DNA from: Schaalia sp. JY-X169
Lineage (GTDB): Bacteria; Actinomycetota; Actinomycetes; Actinomycetales; Actinomycetaceae
Direction: 5' to 3'
Assembly: GCF_014069575.1 (NCBI RefSeq)
Contig: NZ_CP059675.1
Span: forward strand, 1,302,001 to 1,366,000
DNA: 64,000 nucleotides
Position numbers and translations under genes: made by a program. A model generated the notes under the pieces. It did not search any database and was not told the origin of the DNA. It saw only the letters and a program-made list of their open reading frames with translations. This document shows, in pieces, positions 45,019 through 52,769 of the stretch; position 1 is the first letter of the stretch; every line of letters starts with the position of its first letter.

Positions 45019-45036
45019 ATACGCCCCCCGGGGTAT
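45019..45036. promoter_or_regulatory. CstR/CsoR-like operator in the SQR promoter
   Basis: ATACGCCCCCCGGGGTAT shares the GGGGTAT half and 12 of 16 positions with the perfect palindrome at 43203. On the minus strand it overlaps a TATGCT -10 candidate and its spacer, placing it in the core promoter of sqr. Confidence 0.55.
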
Positions 45037-45055
45037 TTTGGAGCGGGATTACGAC

Positions 45056-45988
45056 TTAGGGAACAATATGATCGGCAGCCCGGAACAGTCCATACCATTC
45101 CTTGCGCGTTAACTCCACGGTCCCATCAGCTACGGCGCGAAGACGATCCGGCGTGGTGGTACCAAGCACCACCTGCATCTTTGCGGGATGGCGGGTAATC
45201 CACGACGCAACGATGGCCTCCTCGGCAACCCCATAACTCTTTGCTAGACGCGCAATCACCTTGTTGAGGGGCGCAAACTGGGGGTTACCCAGGAAGGTGC
45301 CATCAAAGAAGCGTGCTTGGAATGGCGACCAGGCCTGGACCGTGATCTGGTTTGCGCGACAGTAGTCCAGCACCCCACCCCCATCAATGACAACAGATTG
45401 GGATTCCCTGGCCATGTTTGAAGCAATCCCTTGAGTAACGATTGGACAGTTTGTCAGAGAAAGCTGCAACTGGTTGATTGCCAAAGGTTGCTTGACCGCC
45501 GTCTTCAAGACATCAATCTGGCGCGGAGTGTGATTGGAAACCCCAAAATGGCGGACTTTCCCAGAGCGATGCAAGTCGTCAAAGGCCCGCGCAACCTCTT
45601 CAGGTTCGACGAGGGCGTCTGGGCGGTGCAACAGAAGGAAGTCAATGTAGTCGGTTCCCAGCGCCTCAAGAGACCCGTCAACCTGCTTCATAATGTGGTC
45701 ATAGGACAGGTCGTAGTAGCCCTCTCCGCGAATGATTCCGCACTTGGTCTGCAGAATAATCTCATCACGTTCAAGGCTCGATAGTTGAAGGGCATCAGCA
45801 AACTTACGTTCACACTGGTGCCAGTCATTGCCGTAGATGTCCGCGTGGTCAAAGTAGTTGACTCCACCGGCGCGTGCCGCATCATAGAGGGCCCGAATCG
45901 CCTCGTTGCTCTTATCTGCAATTCGCATCTGACCCGAAACGACCCTGGGCGCAACAACATCTGTCTGGGGCAGGATGTAAGTCTTCAT
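45056..45988 (-). CDS. Aldo/keto reductase, YdhF-like
   Basis: A 310-residue TIM-barrel NADPH oxidoreductase. Catalytic residues are visible as Asp in NYFDHADIYG (with the Tyr), Lys in LQTKCGI and His in LLLHRPD; the C-terminal cofactor site VVLGTTTPDRL is present. ATG 45988 (AAAGGGAAGTTCA upstream) gives MKTYILPQTDV; the longer frame start at 46024 is unsupported. It is divergent from the ASCH gene. Substrate is unknown. Confidence 0.9.
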   Translation of the reverse strand: MKTYILPQTDVVAPRVVSGQMRIADKSNEAIRALYDAARAGGVNYFDHADIYGNDWHQCERKFADALQLSSLERDEIILQTKCGIIRGEGYYDLSYDHIMKQVDGSLEALGTDYIDFLLLHRPDALVEPEEVARAFDDLHRSGKVRHFGVSNHTPRQIDVLKTAVKQPLAINQLQLSLTNCPIVTQGIASNMARESQSVVIDGGGVLDYCRANQITVQAWSPFQARFFDGTFLGNPQFAPLNKVIARLAKSYGVAEEAIVASWITRHPAKMQVVLGTTTPDRLRAVADGTVELTRKEWYGLFRAADHIVP

Positions 45989-46029
45989 TGAACTTCCCTT
46001 TCGTTCGGTACGACGCGCGCCCACCTGGG

Positions 46030-46035
46030 TAAACT
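46030..46035 (+). promoter_or_regulatory. Predicted -10 box for the leaderless ASCH gene
   Basis: TAAACT at exactly -12 to -7 from ATG 46042, with TGCGCC in between and no ribosome site. Confidence 0.5.
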
Positions 46036-46041
46036 TGCGCC

Positions 46042-46446
46042 ATGACTAAATCATACGAAGCTACCCCTCCCAACATCCAGAGAGTTAACGAGTTTTGGGC
46101 AGGTGCGGCAGATGAAATAGAGGTTCACTCGGACAGCGCCCTCTTTGGAGAACAGACTGAAGCGGGCCTGATGCCTCCAGCGTTCCAGTTTTCCGATGAT
46201 AAAGCGGAGGCCACGCGCGTCGCTCAAGAGGTCCTCGCTGGCAAGAAGACCACCTTTACGACGCCACTGAACGACTTCACCGATCAGGGTGCGCCGCTGC
46301 CCGCCCCCGGTGACATGTCAATCATCTGCGATGGAAACGGCGAACCTGTAGCCCTGGTCTCAGATACGGATGTCAAGACCGAATGGGCCGAAGATGACCC
46401 CTCAAACAAAGTGGTCATTGAAACCTTCGAGGTCATCTACTCCTAA
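46042..46446 (+). CDS. Short ASCH-domain protein
   Basis: A 134-residue protein of the ASCH superfamily (PUA-like fold, proposed RNA binding). Landmarks are VNEFWAGAADEIE, VLAGKKTTFTTPL, LPAPGDMSIICDGNGEPVAL and the end strand VVIETFEVIYS. Typical relatives have about 150-170 residues with a segment (GEGD, YWxxxH, F) between the TDV and the final strand; that segment of about 30-40 residues is missing, though the frame and ends are intact. It looks leaderless and ends 10 bases from the convergent proA. Confidence 0.72.
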   Translation: MTKSYEATPPNIQRVNEFWAGAADEIEVHSDSALFGEQTEAGLMPPAFQFSDDKAEATRVAQEVLAGKKTTFTTPLNDFTDQGAPLPAPGDMSIICDGNGEPVALVSDTDVKTEWAEDDPSNKVVIETFEVIYS

Positions 46447-46456
46447 ACCCCGGCCC

Positions 46457-47767
46457 TCACTGCCGAATATGGCCATCTCCCACCACAATCCATTTCGTGG
46501 TGGTGAGTTCGGCCAGACCCATCGGCCCGCGGGCATGCAGCTTTTGGGTAGAGATGCCGATTTCTGCCCCAAGTCCAAACTCTCCCCCGTCCGTGAATCT
46601 GGTTGAGGCATTCACATTCACAACGGCGGAATCGACCTCGGCCGTAAAGCGTTCGCTAGACAGAAGCGACGTCGTGCAGATGGCGTCGGTATGTCCCGAC
46701 GACCACAGGCGAATGTGTTCGAGGGCGGAATCCAGGTCCGGCACCACCCGTACCGCGACATCCATCGATAGATACTCGGTTGCCCAATCCTCGTCCGTTG
46801 CCGTCAGGACATCAACACCGCTGGGAGCGAGAGCCTGCGTGTGCGCGTCGCCGTGAATCGTCACGCCCCCCTCCGCGAGCGCGACAAGTAGCCGCGGAAG
46901 GAAACTCGGCGCCACGACCTCGTTCACTAAAATCGTCTCAGTCGCATTGCACACCGAAATCCGGTGCGTCTTTGAGTTGATTGCGATCGCTAGGGCTTGG
47001 TCTTCATCTACTTGCGCGTCAACGTAGACGTGGCAGTTTCCCACCCCGGTTTCAATCACCGGCACTGATGCTTCACGCACCACTGTCTGAATCAGGTTCG
47101 CGCCACCGCGAGGCACTAGGACATCAACCAAACCGCGCGCTCTCATCAGGGCGACCGCACCGGCGCGCCCATACCTGTCGATAGACTGCACCAAGTCCGC
47201 TGGTAGCCCCTGTTGCACGAGGGCGGCAGCGATTACGTCGACGAGGGCGGTGTTGCTCTCCAATGCTGCACTGCCGCCGCGGAGGATGACCGCGTTCCCA
47301 CTCTTCAGGGCGATACCCGCAGCATCCACTGTCACGTTGGGACGGGCTTCGTAGATCATTCCAACGACACCCATCGGCACCCGCAGCTGGCGCAGGCGGA
47401 TCCCATTCGGCAAAGTTGAGCCGCGGACGACCTCGCCCACGGGATCGGGCAGAGTCGCGAGGTCGCGCAGAGCGCCCGCAATTCCGCGCAGACGGCCCTC
47501 ATCCAGCGCGAGTCGATCCAGCAGGCCCTCATCCAAGCCCGCTTCCCTCTCTCGGTCAACATCTGCCTGGTTTGCCGTGAGGATCCTCTGCTGATTCACG
47601 AGCAGCGCATCCGCGACGGCCTCAAGGGCACGGTTCTTTGTGTCGGTTGATGCAGTCGCTAGAGAGCGGGCAGCAACCTTTGCTCGCCGGGCAATGTCCA
47701 CGACTCCGGCTTCTGCGGATGACGACTCGTGGGCAGTAGAGAAGGTCTCACTCGTGGGGAAAGTCAT
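46457..47767 (-). CDS. proA: Gamma-glutamyl phosphate reductase
   Basis: Second step of proline synthesis, making glutamate semialdehyde. The 436 residues of the aldehyde-dehydrogenase fold include the family signature near the end of the catalytic domain, [24 protein letters not shown] with the catalytic-region Cys, and the late [19 protein letters not shown]. It follows proB by 78 bases. A TAGGTT box at -12 to -7 predicts its own leaderless transcript. Confidence 0.96.
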   Translation of the reverse strand: MTFPTSETFSTAHESSSAEAGVVDIARRAKVAARSLATASTDTKNRALEAVADALLVNQQRILTANQADVDREREAGLDEGLLDRLALDEGRLRGIAGALRDLATLPDPVGEVVRGSTLPNGIRLRQLRVPMGVVGMIYEARPNVTVDAAGIALKSGNAVILRGGSAALESNTALVDVIAAALVQQGLPADLVQSIDRYGRAGAVALMRARGLVDVLVPRGGANLIQTVVREASVPVIETGVGNCHVYVDAQVDEDQALAIAINSKTHRISVCNATETILVNEVVAPSFLPRLLVALAEGGVTIHGDAHTQALAPSGVDVLTATDEDWATEYLSMDVAVRVVPDLDSALEHIRLWSSGHTDAICTTSLLSSERFTAEVDSAVVNVNASTRFTDGGEFGLGAEIGISTQKLHARGPMGLAELTTTKWIVVGDGHIRQ

Positions 47768-47773
47768 ACCGAC

Positions 47774-47779
47774 AACCTA
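47774..47779 (-). promoter_or_regulatory. Predicted -10 box for leaderless proA
   Basis: On the minus strand TAGGTT occupies -12 to -7 from the proA ATG (47767), with no ribosome site in between. proA may thus be transcribed independently of proB. Confidence 0.5.
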
Positions 47780-47845
47780 GACCGGCGGGCCCTCGTCTGC
47801 CAAGGGCGCCACTTTGTGGACGACGAGCCGGACGGGGTGACGCGC

Positions 47846-49018
47846 CTAACGCACCCGCCGGTGACGCGCCATTACCACCAGCTCATCGCGGTGAACCACC
47901 TCGTGCGCGTACCTCTCCCCCAGCGTCTCCTCGACACCCGCCATGGACAAGCCCGCAATCTGGGGAATCCGCGGTGAAGAGAAGCCAGCCAGGCCCCGTG
48001 CGACAATTGCGCCATCCGGGGCCACAATTTCCACCGCGTCACCCGCGATGAACTCCCCCTCTGATCCGACCACACCCGCAGGAAGCAACGAGGCATTGCG
48101 ATCGGCCACCGCCCGGGCGGCGCCCTCGTCCACCAGAATCTGTCCCCGAATATCCGCCGCATAGGCAAGCCAGAGCTGGCGAGCCGGAAGCCGACTGGCC
48201 GTCGCCTCAAACCAAGTACCCACCTCTTCCCCCGCCAGCGCCGCACCCGCATTCTGGGCCGAGGTCAGCAACACCGGGACACCCGACGACATCGACATGG
48301 CCGCTGCCTGAATCTTCGTGATCATCCCGCCTGTGCCAAAAGCGGTTCCCCGCGTGCCAACATCGAGCCTCTCCGCCTCGGAGAAACTCCGGATGGATCG
48401 GACCCGCGCAGCGTCGGGCAGCCGAGGATTCTTGTCATAAAGCGCATCCACATCCGTGAGAAGAACGAGGGCGTCTGCGTGCACCAAGTGAGCCGTCAGC
48501 GCGGCAAGTTTGTCATTGTCCCCAAAGCGGATCTCATCAGTTGCGACCGTGTCATTCTCATTGACAATAGGAATCACCCCCAGAGACAAGAGTGTGTCGA
48601 GGGCGCGGCGCGCATTCTTATAGTTGGTGCGCCGCAAGACGTCCTCGGCCGTGAGGAGGACCTGGCCAACAATGTAGCCAAGTTCAGCGAACTGCCTGGT
48701 GTATTCGGCAATCAACAGACCCTGCCCAACGCTTGCAGCCGCTTGAGCACCGGACAACGTGCGCGGCTTGCACTTCAATCCCAGGGGACCCATAGCGGCC
48801 GCCTGGGCACCCGATGAAACCAGCACAACTTCCTGGCCTCGACCTCGGGCGGCGGCAATCGTCTTAGTCAGGCGGCCCACGGCGCCAAGATCAAGGTGAC
48901 CGTCAGGGCGCGTCAGAGAGGATGAGCCAACCTTGATAACTAGTCGCTGCGCTCCGGGGATATCCGAGCGCGACAGGGTAGCCGCGCGGGGCGTTCCACC
49001 ATTTTCTGCTGCTTCCAT
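47846..49018 (-). CDS. proB: Glutamate 5-kinase with PUA domain
   Basis: First step of proline synthesis: phosphorylates glutamate. The 390 residues have an amino-acid-kinase domain (VIKVGSSSLTRPDGHLD, VLVSSGAQAAAMGPLG, IPIVNENDTVATDEIRFGDN, TDVDALYDKNP, GTGGMITKIQAA) and a C-terminal PUA domain from about 295. Allosteric inhibition by proline is typical. obg, often upstream in Actinobacteria, is absent; a GH13 gene lies upstream instead. Confidence 0.95.
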   Translation of the reverse strand: MEAAENGGTPRAATLSRSDIPGAQRLVIKVGSSSLTRPDGHLDLGAVGRLTKTIAAARGRGQEVVLVSSGAQAAAMGPLGLKCKPRTLSGAQAAASVGQGLLIAEYTRQFAELGYIVGQVLLTAEDVLRRTNYKNARRALDTLLSLGVIPIVNENDTVATDEIRFGDNDKLAALTAHLVHADALVLLTDVDALYDKNPRLPDAARVRSIRSFSEAERLDVGTRGTAFGTGGMITKIQAAAMSMSSGVPVLLTSAQNAGAALAGEEVGTWFEATASRLPARQLWLAYAADIRGQILVDEGAARAVADRNASLLPAGVVGSEGEFIAGDAVEIVAPDGAIVARGLAGFSSPRIPQIAGLSMAGVEETLGERYAHEVVHRDELVVMARHRRVR

Positions 49019-49042
49019 CTTGTGTCTCTGCCTCCTGCACCC

Positions 49043-50296
49043 CTAGATGGTGGGCTTGCCCCAAAGGATGACCCCGTCCTGGTCGCGAATCACGACACTT
49101 CCAGCGCCTTCTAGGCTGATAGCGGTTTCGATGTGTCGCCTTCCGTCCTCGGATATGGTCCGGTAGACGTATCGTGTGTGCTCAACAAGCACGGGCTCAG
49201 TGGTGGCGCGGACCAGCCACGGGTTGCGACGCCTCAGCGCAATCAACGCTTTGTGCGACTCAAGTGTTGCTTTGCCGAAGCCAAGTAGGCCATCTGGCGT
49301 CTCGGGCATCCTCGGGCGGATTGCGTCATCCCCCGCAACATTCTCTTCCTTGATACCAGTGAAGCCCTGCTCATCCCCGTAGTAAACCGATGGTATCCCC
49401 CCAACGGTCATGAGGATCGCGAACGCAATCACGGCCCCATTCGCGCCAAGAGTGGAAGCAATTCTGGTCACGTCATGGTTGCCAACGAATGTGTTGGGAA
49501 CAAAGTGCTCCAAGAAGTCGTTGTGTCTCTTCAAACCCCAGTCGAGCTCGAAGAAGTTCTCATCCAGGATGCTGGACCAGATCGCCTTCCACAGTTCGTA
49601 CTGCGTAACAGAATCAACTGTCGACTCTTCAACAAACTCGACATAGTCGCCGTGGATGACTTCACCCAGGAACCAGGCGTCCGGGTATGCCTCACGCGCC
49701 GCCGGGAGGATCTTCGCCCAAAACCACGGGGCCACCGAGTAAGCAGCGTCCAGCCGCCACCCGTCGATGCCCTTACCCAACCAGTGGTTAATCACCTCAG
49801 ACACGTAGGTTTGCGCCGCCGGGCTCGCATGGTTGAGACGCACCAGTGAACCGTGGCCTTCAAAAACGCGCGGTTGCGGACCACCGCTTGCATCCCAGTC
49901 AATGTCGAAGAGGTCGGCGTCGGGCGAGTCGGGCCCTTCAGCCAGTGCAGCGAGAACCTGGGGATTCTGGGACCCCACATGGCTGAACACCCCATCGAGA
50001 AGAACCCGCAGCCCACGCTTCTTGCATTCCGCAAGAAGTAGGTCGAAGTCCTCTTCAGTTCCCAGTCGAGGATCGATTGTGAACTGATCAAGGGTGTCGT
50101 AACCATGAGAGGAAGAAAGGAAGAGAGGACCGAACAGGATGCCTGAAACACCCAACTGTGTGGCGTAATCAAGCCAGTCGATTACTTGGAGCAGACGGTG
50201 GCTCTCGCCCTCGTCGCCACCCTGATCGCGAATTGGGGCGCCGACGAATCCCAGGGGATAAAGATGCCACCAGATTGTGTTGTCAACCCAGTTCAC
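49043..50296 (-). CDS. GH13 alpha-amylase-family protein
   Basis: About 417 residues of the GH13 (alpha-amylase) barrel. Conserved regions: DGVFSHVG (I), GWRLDAAYS with the nucleophile Asp (II), FLGEVIHG with the acid Glu (III) and FVGNHDVTR (IV). The start MNWVDNTIWWHLYPLGF and the lack of a signal peptide point to an intracellular enzyme acting on maltodextrins or similar alpha-glucans. GTG 50296 has GAGG upstream; GTG 50314 is an alternative. Specificity is not assignable by eye. Confidence 0.87.
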   Translation of the reverse strand: MNWVDNTIWWHLYPLGFVGAPIRDQGGDEGESHRLLQVIDWLDYATQLGVSGILFGPLFLSSSHGYDTLDQFTIDPRLGTEEDFDLLLAECKKRGLRVLLDGVFSHVGSQNPQVLAALAEGPDSPDADLFDIDWDASGGPQPRVFEGHGSLVRLNHASPAAQTYVSEVINHWLGKGIDGWRLDAAYSVAPWFWAKILPAAREAYPDAWFLGEVIHGDYVEFVEESTVDSVTQYELWKAIWSSILDENFFELDWGLKRHNDFLEHFVPNTFVGNHDVTRIASTLGANGAVIAFAILMTVGGIPSVYYGDEQGFTGIKEENVAGDDAIRPRMPETPDGLLGFGKATLESHKALIALRRRNPWLVRATTEPVLVEHTRYVYRTISEDGRRHIETAISLEGAGSVVIRDQDGVILWGKPTI

Positions 50297-50352
50297 ATTA
50301 GCCTCGCTTCTCACGACTCCGCTTTGACATTTGTACCGAGCTTAGCCCTGAC

Positions 50353-51483
50353 CTAGGCGATGAATACCGATCCGGCGAAGCCTGCAAAAAGAACCAGGTG
50401 TGCCACCCCTAATGGCACGGTCGTCCGCCGCCGGGTATACGTGACCCACAGCAGGATCAGCGTTGCCAGAAGCAACGCAACATCCAACCCACGCAAGCCA
50501 AATACGACAACGTTGCCTGTCACCACCCCGATGACGAGGACGGATGGCACGGTCAAACCAACGGTGGAAACAAAAGCGCCAAGGCAGAGGTTGACAACCC
50601 GCTGCATCTCATTGTTGAGCGCCGCCCGCAGGGTGGTCAGCGTTTCTGGTGTGAAGACAATGGCCGCGATCACCACGCCCCCGAGGGCGATAGGCAGATG
50701 CAACTCACTGACCCCGAAGTCGATGAGGGTTGCCAGGTGTTCCGCCAACATGGCGATGGCTACCAGGAGCGCGACAAGGATCAGGAACCTCGCGGCAAGT
50801 GAGTCAACTGGTGACGCTTTCGCTGGAGAGGTTTTCTCGTCAGTGCGACCGTGTCCCTTAAGAGCCACCCCACCCGTATGTGGAGCTCGAAAAAGATTCC
50901 GTCCTCGGCCAATTTGGAAGACCAGGAACACCGCGTAGCCCACGCCCACAACATTCGCCAGGATGAGGGCCGCAGCCGTTGGGAATGAGCCAGTGTAAGG
51001 GCGGAAAACGACGGGGCCGAGGAAGGTTGCCAGTGCGAGCGTGGTGATCAAGACCAGATAGATGCGGGTGCCGCCAGGATTGAACCGCTGGGGGCCGTTG
51101 CGGCGGGCCCCGATGACAATCGCGACACCGACAACCAGGTTGAGGATGATCATCATTACCGAGTAGATGGAGTCACGTGCGATCGTGGGCGCGGGACTGG
51201 GCCCAAGCATGACAGCCGCAATCAGGACCACTTCGATCACCACGACTGAGAGCGTGAGAATCAGAGACCCGTACGGCTCCCCCAGCCGCTTGGCCAGTGC
51301 GTTGGCTTCGGCGAGGACGCCAAAGGAGGCGAAGATAATCACCCCGAGGAGAGCGATAAAACCAACGATGACGAGGCCGACCGGGGTTGAAGTTGGATCG
51401 ACATGGAACAGTTGGAACAGGCCCACTGCCAGCCACGCGGTGAGGAGCCGAAGCAGGCGAAAGACCCCGCGGTCAGTCCGCAT
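50353..51483 (-). CDS. chaA: ChaA-like calcium/cation:proton antiporter
   Basis: A 376-residue membrane protein of the CaCA superfamily with about ten or eleven helices. Two inverted alpha-repeats are visible: GEPYGSLILTLSVVVIEVVL and FTPETLTTLRAALNNEMQRV followed by LGAFVSTVGLTVPSVL, carrying the acidic ion-site residues. It resembles E. coli ChaA (Na/Ca/K:H exchange). It overlaps the end of the carbonic anhydrase gene by 11 bases, suggesting co-transcription and perhaps a joint role in pH/bicarbonate balance (inference). Confidence 0.88.
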   Translation of the reverse strand: MRTDRGVFRLLRLLTAWLAVGLFQLFHVDPTSTPVGLVIVGFIALLGVIIFASFGVLAEANALAKRLGEPYGSLILTLSVVVIEVVLIAAVMLGPSPAPTIARDSIYSVMMIILNLVVGVAIVIGARRNGPQRFNPGGTRIYLVLITTLALATFLGPVVFRPYTGSFPTAAALILANVVGVGYAVFLVFQIGRGRNLFRAPHTGGVALKGHGRTDEKTSPAKASPVDSLAARFLILVALLVAIAMLAEHLATLIDFGVSELHLPIALGGVVIAAIVFTPETLTTLRAALNNEMQRVVNLCLGAFVSTVGLTVPSVLVIGVVTGNVVVFGLRGLDVALLLATLILLWVTYTRRRTTVPLGVAHLVLFAGFAGSVFIA

Positions 51484-51988
51484 CTGTCACCGGTAAAAGT
51501 GCCCCCGTCTTGGGGTCCAGTAGGAAACCGCGCACTGTGACATCTGCGGAAAGTAGCGGATAGTTCCGGATGATCTCTACATCCGCCCGAACGGTCGCCT
51601 CCGGGTCACCAATGGTAAGCCAATCAACCATCGACGCGGGGGCTTCCAGCGCGAGGTTCTCGCGAGCAAGCACCTCGACGATTCCCGCCTGAGTCGTCCC
51701 CGACATTCCGCAATCAAGATGCTGAACTACAAAGATTTCGTCAGTGCCCAGTAGTCGGGTGGAAGCCACTAGAGATCGCAGTGCATCATCTGATGCCCGC
51801 CCTCCCGCATTGCGGATGTAGTGAGCCTCAGGAACTGACAATCCCAGAGCTCGATCAGGCTCCAGTCTGCAATCCATGCAGGTTAGTACCGCGATCTTGC
51901 GAGTCGGTCGGTGCGGCAAATCTTCCGGGTATGGATACGCTTCGACGTATTCAGCGTTCGCAGCGAGTACTTTCTCAAGTTCAGACAT
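51473..51988 (-). CDS. Beta-carbonic anhydrase
   Basis: Interconverts CO2 and bicarbonate. The 171 residues show the zinc ligands and catalytic dyad of the short beta class: TCMDCR (Cys, then Asp-Arg), NAGGRASDDALRSL and HLDCG (His-x-x-Cys). Length matches the small type-D-like mycobacterial enzymes. TAGATT sits at -12 to -7 from the ATG, predicting a leaderless transcript. chaA follows with overlap. Confidence 0.93.
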   Translation of the reverse strand: MSELEKVLAANAEYVEAYPYPEDLPHRPTRKIAVLTCMDCRLEPDRALGLSVPEAHYIRNAGGRASDDALRSLVASTRLLGTDEIFVVQHLDCGMSGTTQAGIVEVLARENLALEAPASMVDWLTIGDPEATVRADVEIIRNYPLLSADVTVRGFLLDPKTGALLPVTDAD

Positions 51989-51994
51989 GATGTC

Positions 51995-52000
51995 AATCTA
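51995..52000 (-). promoter_or_regulatory. Predicted -10 box for the leaderless carbonic anhydrase gene
   Basis: On the minus strand TAGATT lies exactly at -12 to -7 from ATG 51988; the six bases between, TGACAT order GACATC, hold no ribosome site. Confidence 0.5.
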
Positions 52001-52007
52001 CCGCCGA

Positions 52008-52769
52008 CTAGCCCCGCTGGGGAAAAAGGCGACGGAGCATGCCTGAGCGCAACCGTTCGTGATTCACTGCCGCGACCGCCGACAGGGGGATTGAAGCCGG
52101 GCAGACGATCGCGCATTCGCCGTAGTTGGAACAGGGGCCAAAGTTCTGATCCGCCACTTCGACCATGCGCTTGGCCCTGCGGGCACGCTCCTCAGCGGGG
52201 AGCGGCAGGAGAGACAGGTGCATCAGCTTCGACCCGACAAACAGGTTGGCTGACCCATTAGGACAGGCCGCCACACACGCACCACACCCGATACATGCCG
52301 CGAAGTCCAGAGCGTTCTCTACAGTTGTGTGGTCCACCGGCACCGCTTCGGCGTCCGGGGCAGTGCCCGTGTCGATGCTGACGTAGCCACCGGCTTCAAT
52401 CACCGCGTCTAGTGCGCGCCGATCAACCATGAGATCCCGAATGACAGGATATGCCGCTGAGCCGAGGGGAGAAATGCGTACCGTCTGCCCATCTTGGAAG
52501 GAGCGCAGGCGCTGGTGGCAGGCGGGCGTGTTCTCTTCTGGGCCGTGAGGAAATCCATTTACCGTGATCCCACAGGCACCGCAGATACCTTCTCGACAGT
52601 CCGACTCAAACGTGACGGCGTCCCGACCCGCAGAGACCAAACGTTCGTTGAGCCGGTCAAGGACCTCAAGGATGGACATCGATTCGTCGAGGTCGTCCAC
52701 CGTGAAACGTTCCCAGCGTGGGTTGGCATCAGCATTGTCCTGGCGAAGGACCTCCAACTTGAGTTTCAT
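52008..52769 (-). CDS. sdhB: Succinate dehydrogenase iron-sulfur subunit
   Basis: Carries electrons from FAD to quinone. From ATG 52769 (AAGGAGCTACGC upstream) it has 253 residues. The 2Fe-2S site is CREGICGACG with a later Cys; the 4Fe-4S and 3Fe-4S sites are CIGCGACVAACPNGS and CSNYGECAIVCP. ATG overlaps the sdhA stop (ATGA). A longer frame to 52868 lies inside sdhA and is not needed. Confidence 0.95.
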   Translation of the reverse strand: MKLKLEVLRQDNADANPRWERFTVDDLDESMSILEVLDRLNERLVSAGRDAVTFESDCREGICGACGITVNGFPHGPEENTPACHQRLRSFQDGQTVRISPLGSAAYPVIRDLMVDRRALDAVIEAGGYVSIDTGTAPDAEAVPVDHTTVENALDFAACIGCGACVAACPNGSANLFVGSKLMHLSLLPLPAEERARRAKRMVEVADQNFGPCSNYGECAIVCPASIPLSAVAAVNHERLRSGMLRRLFPQRG

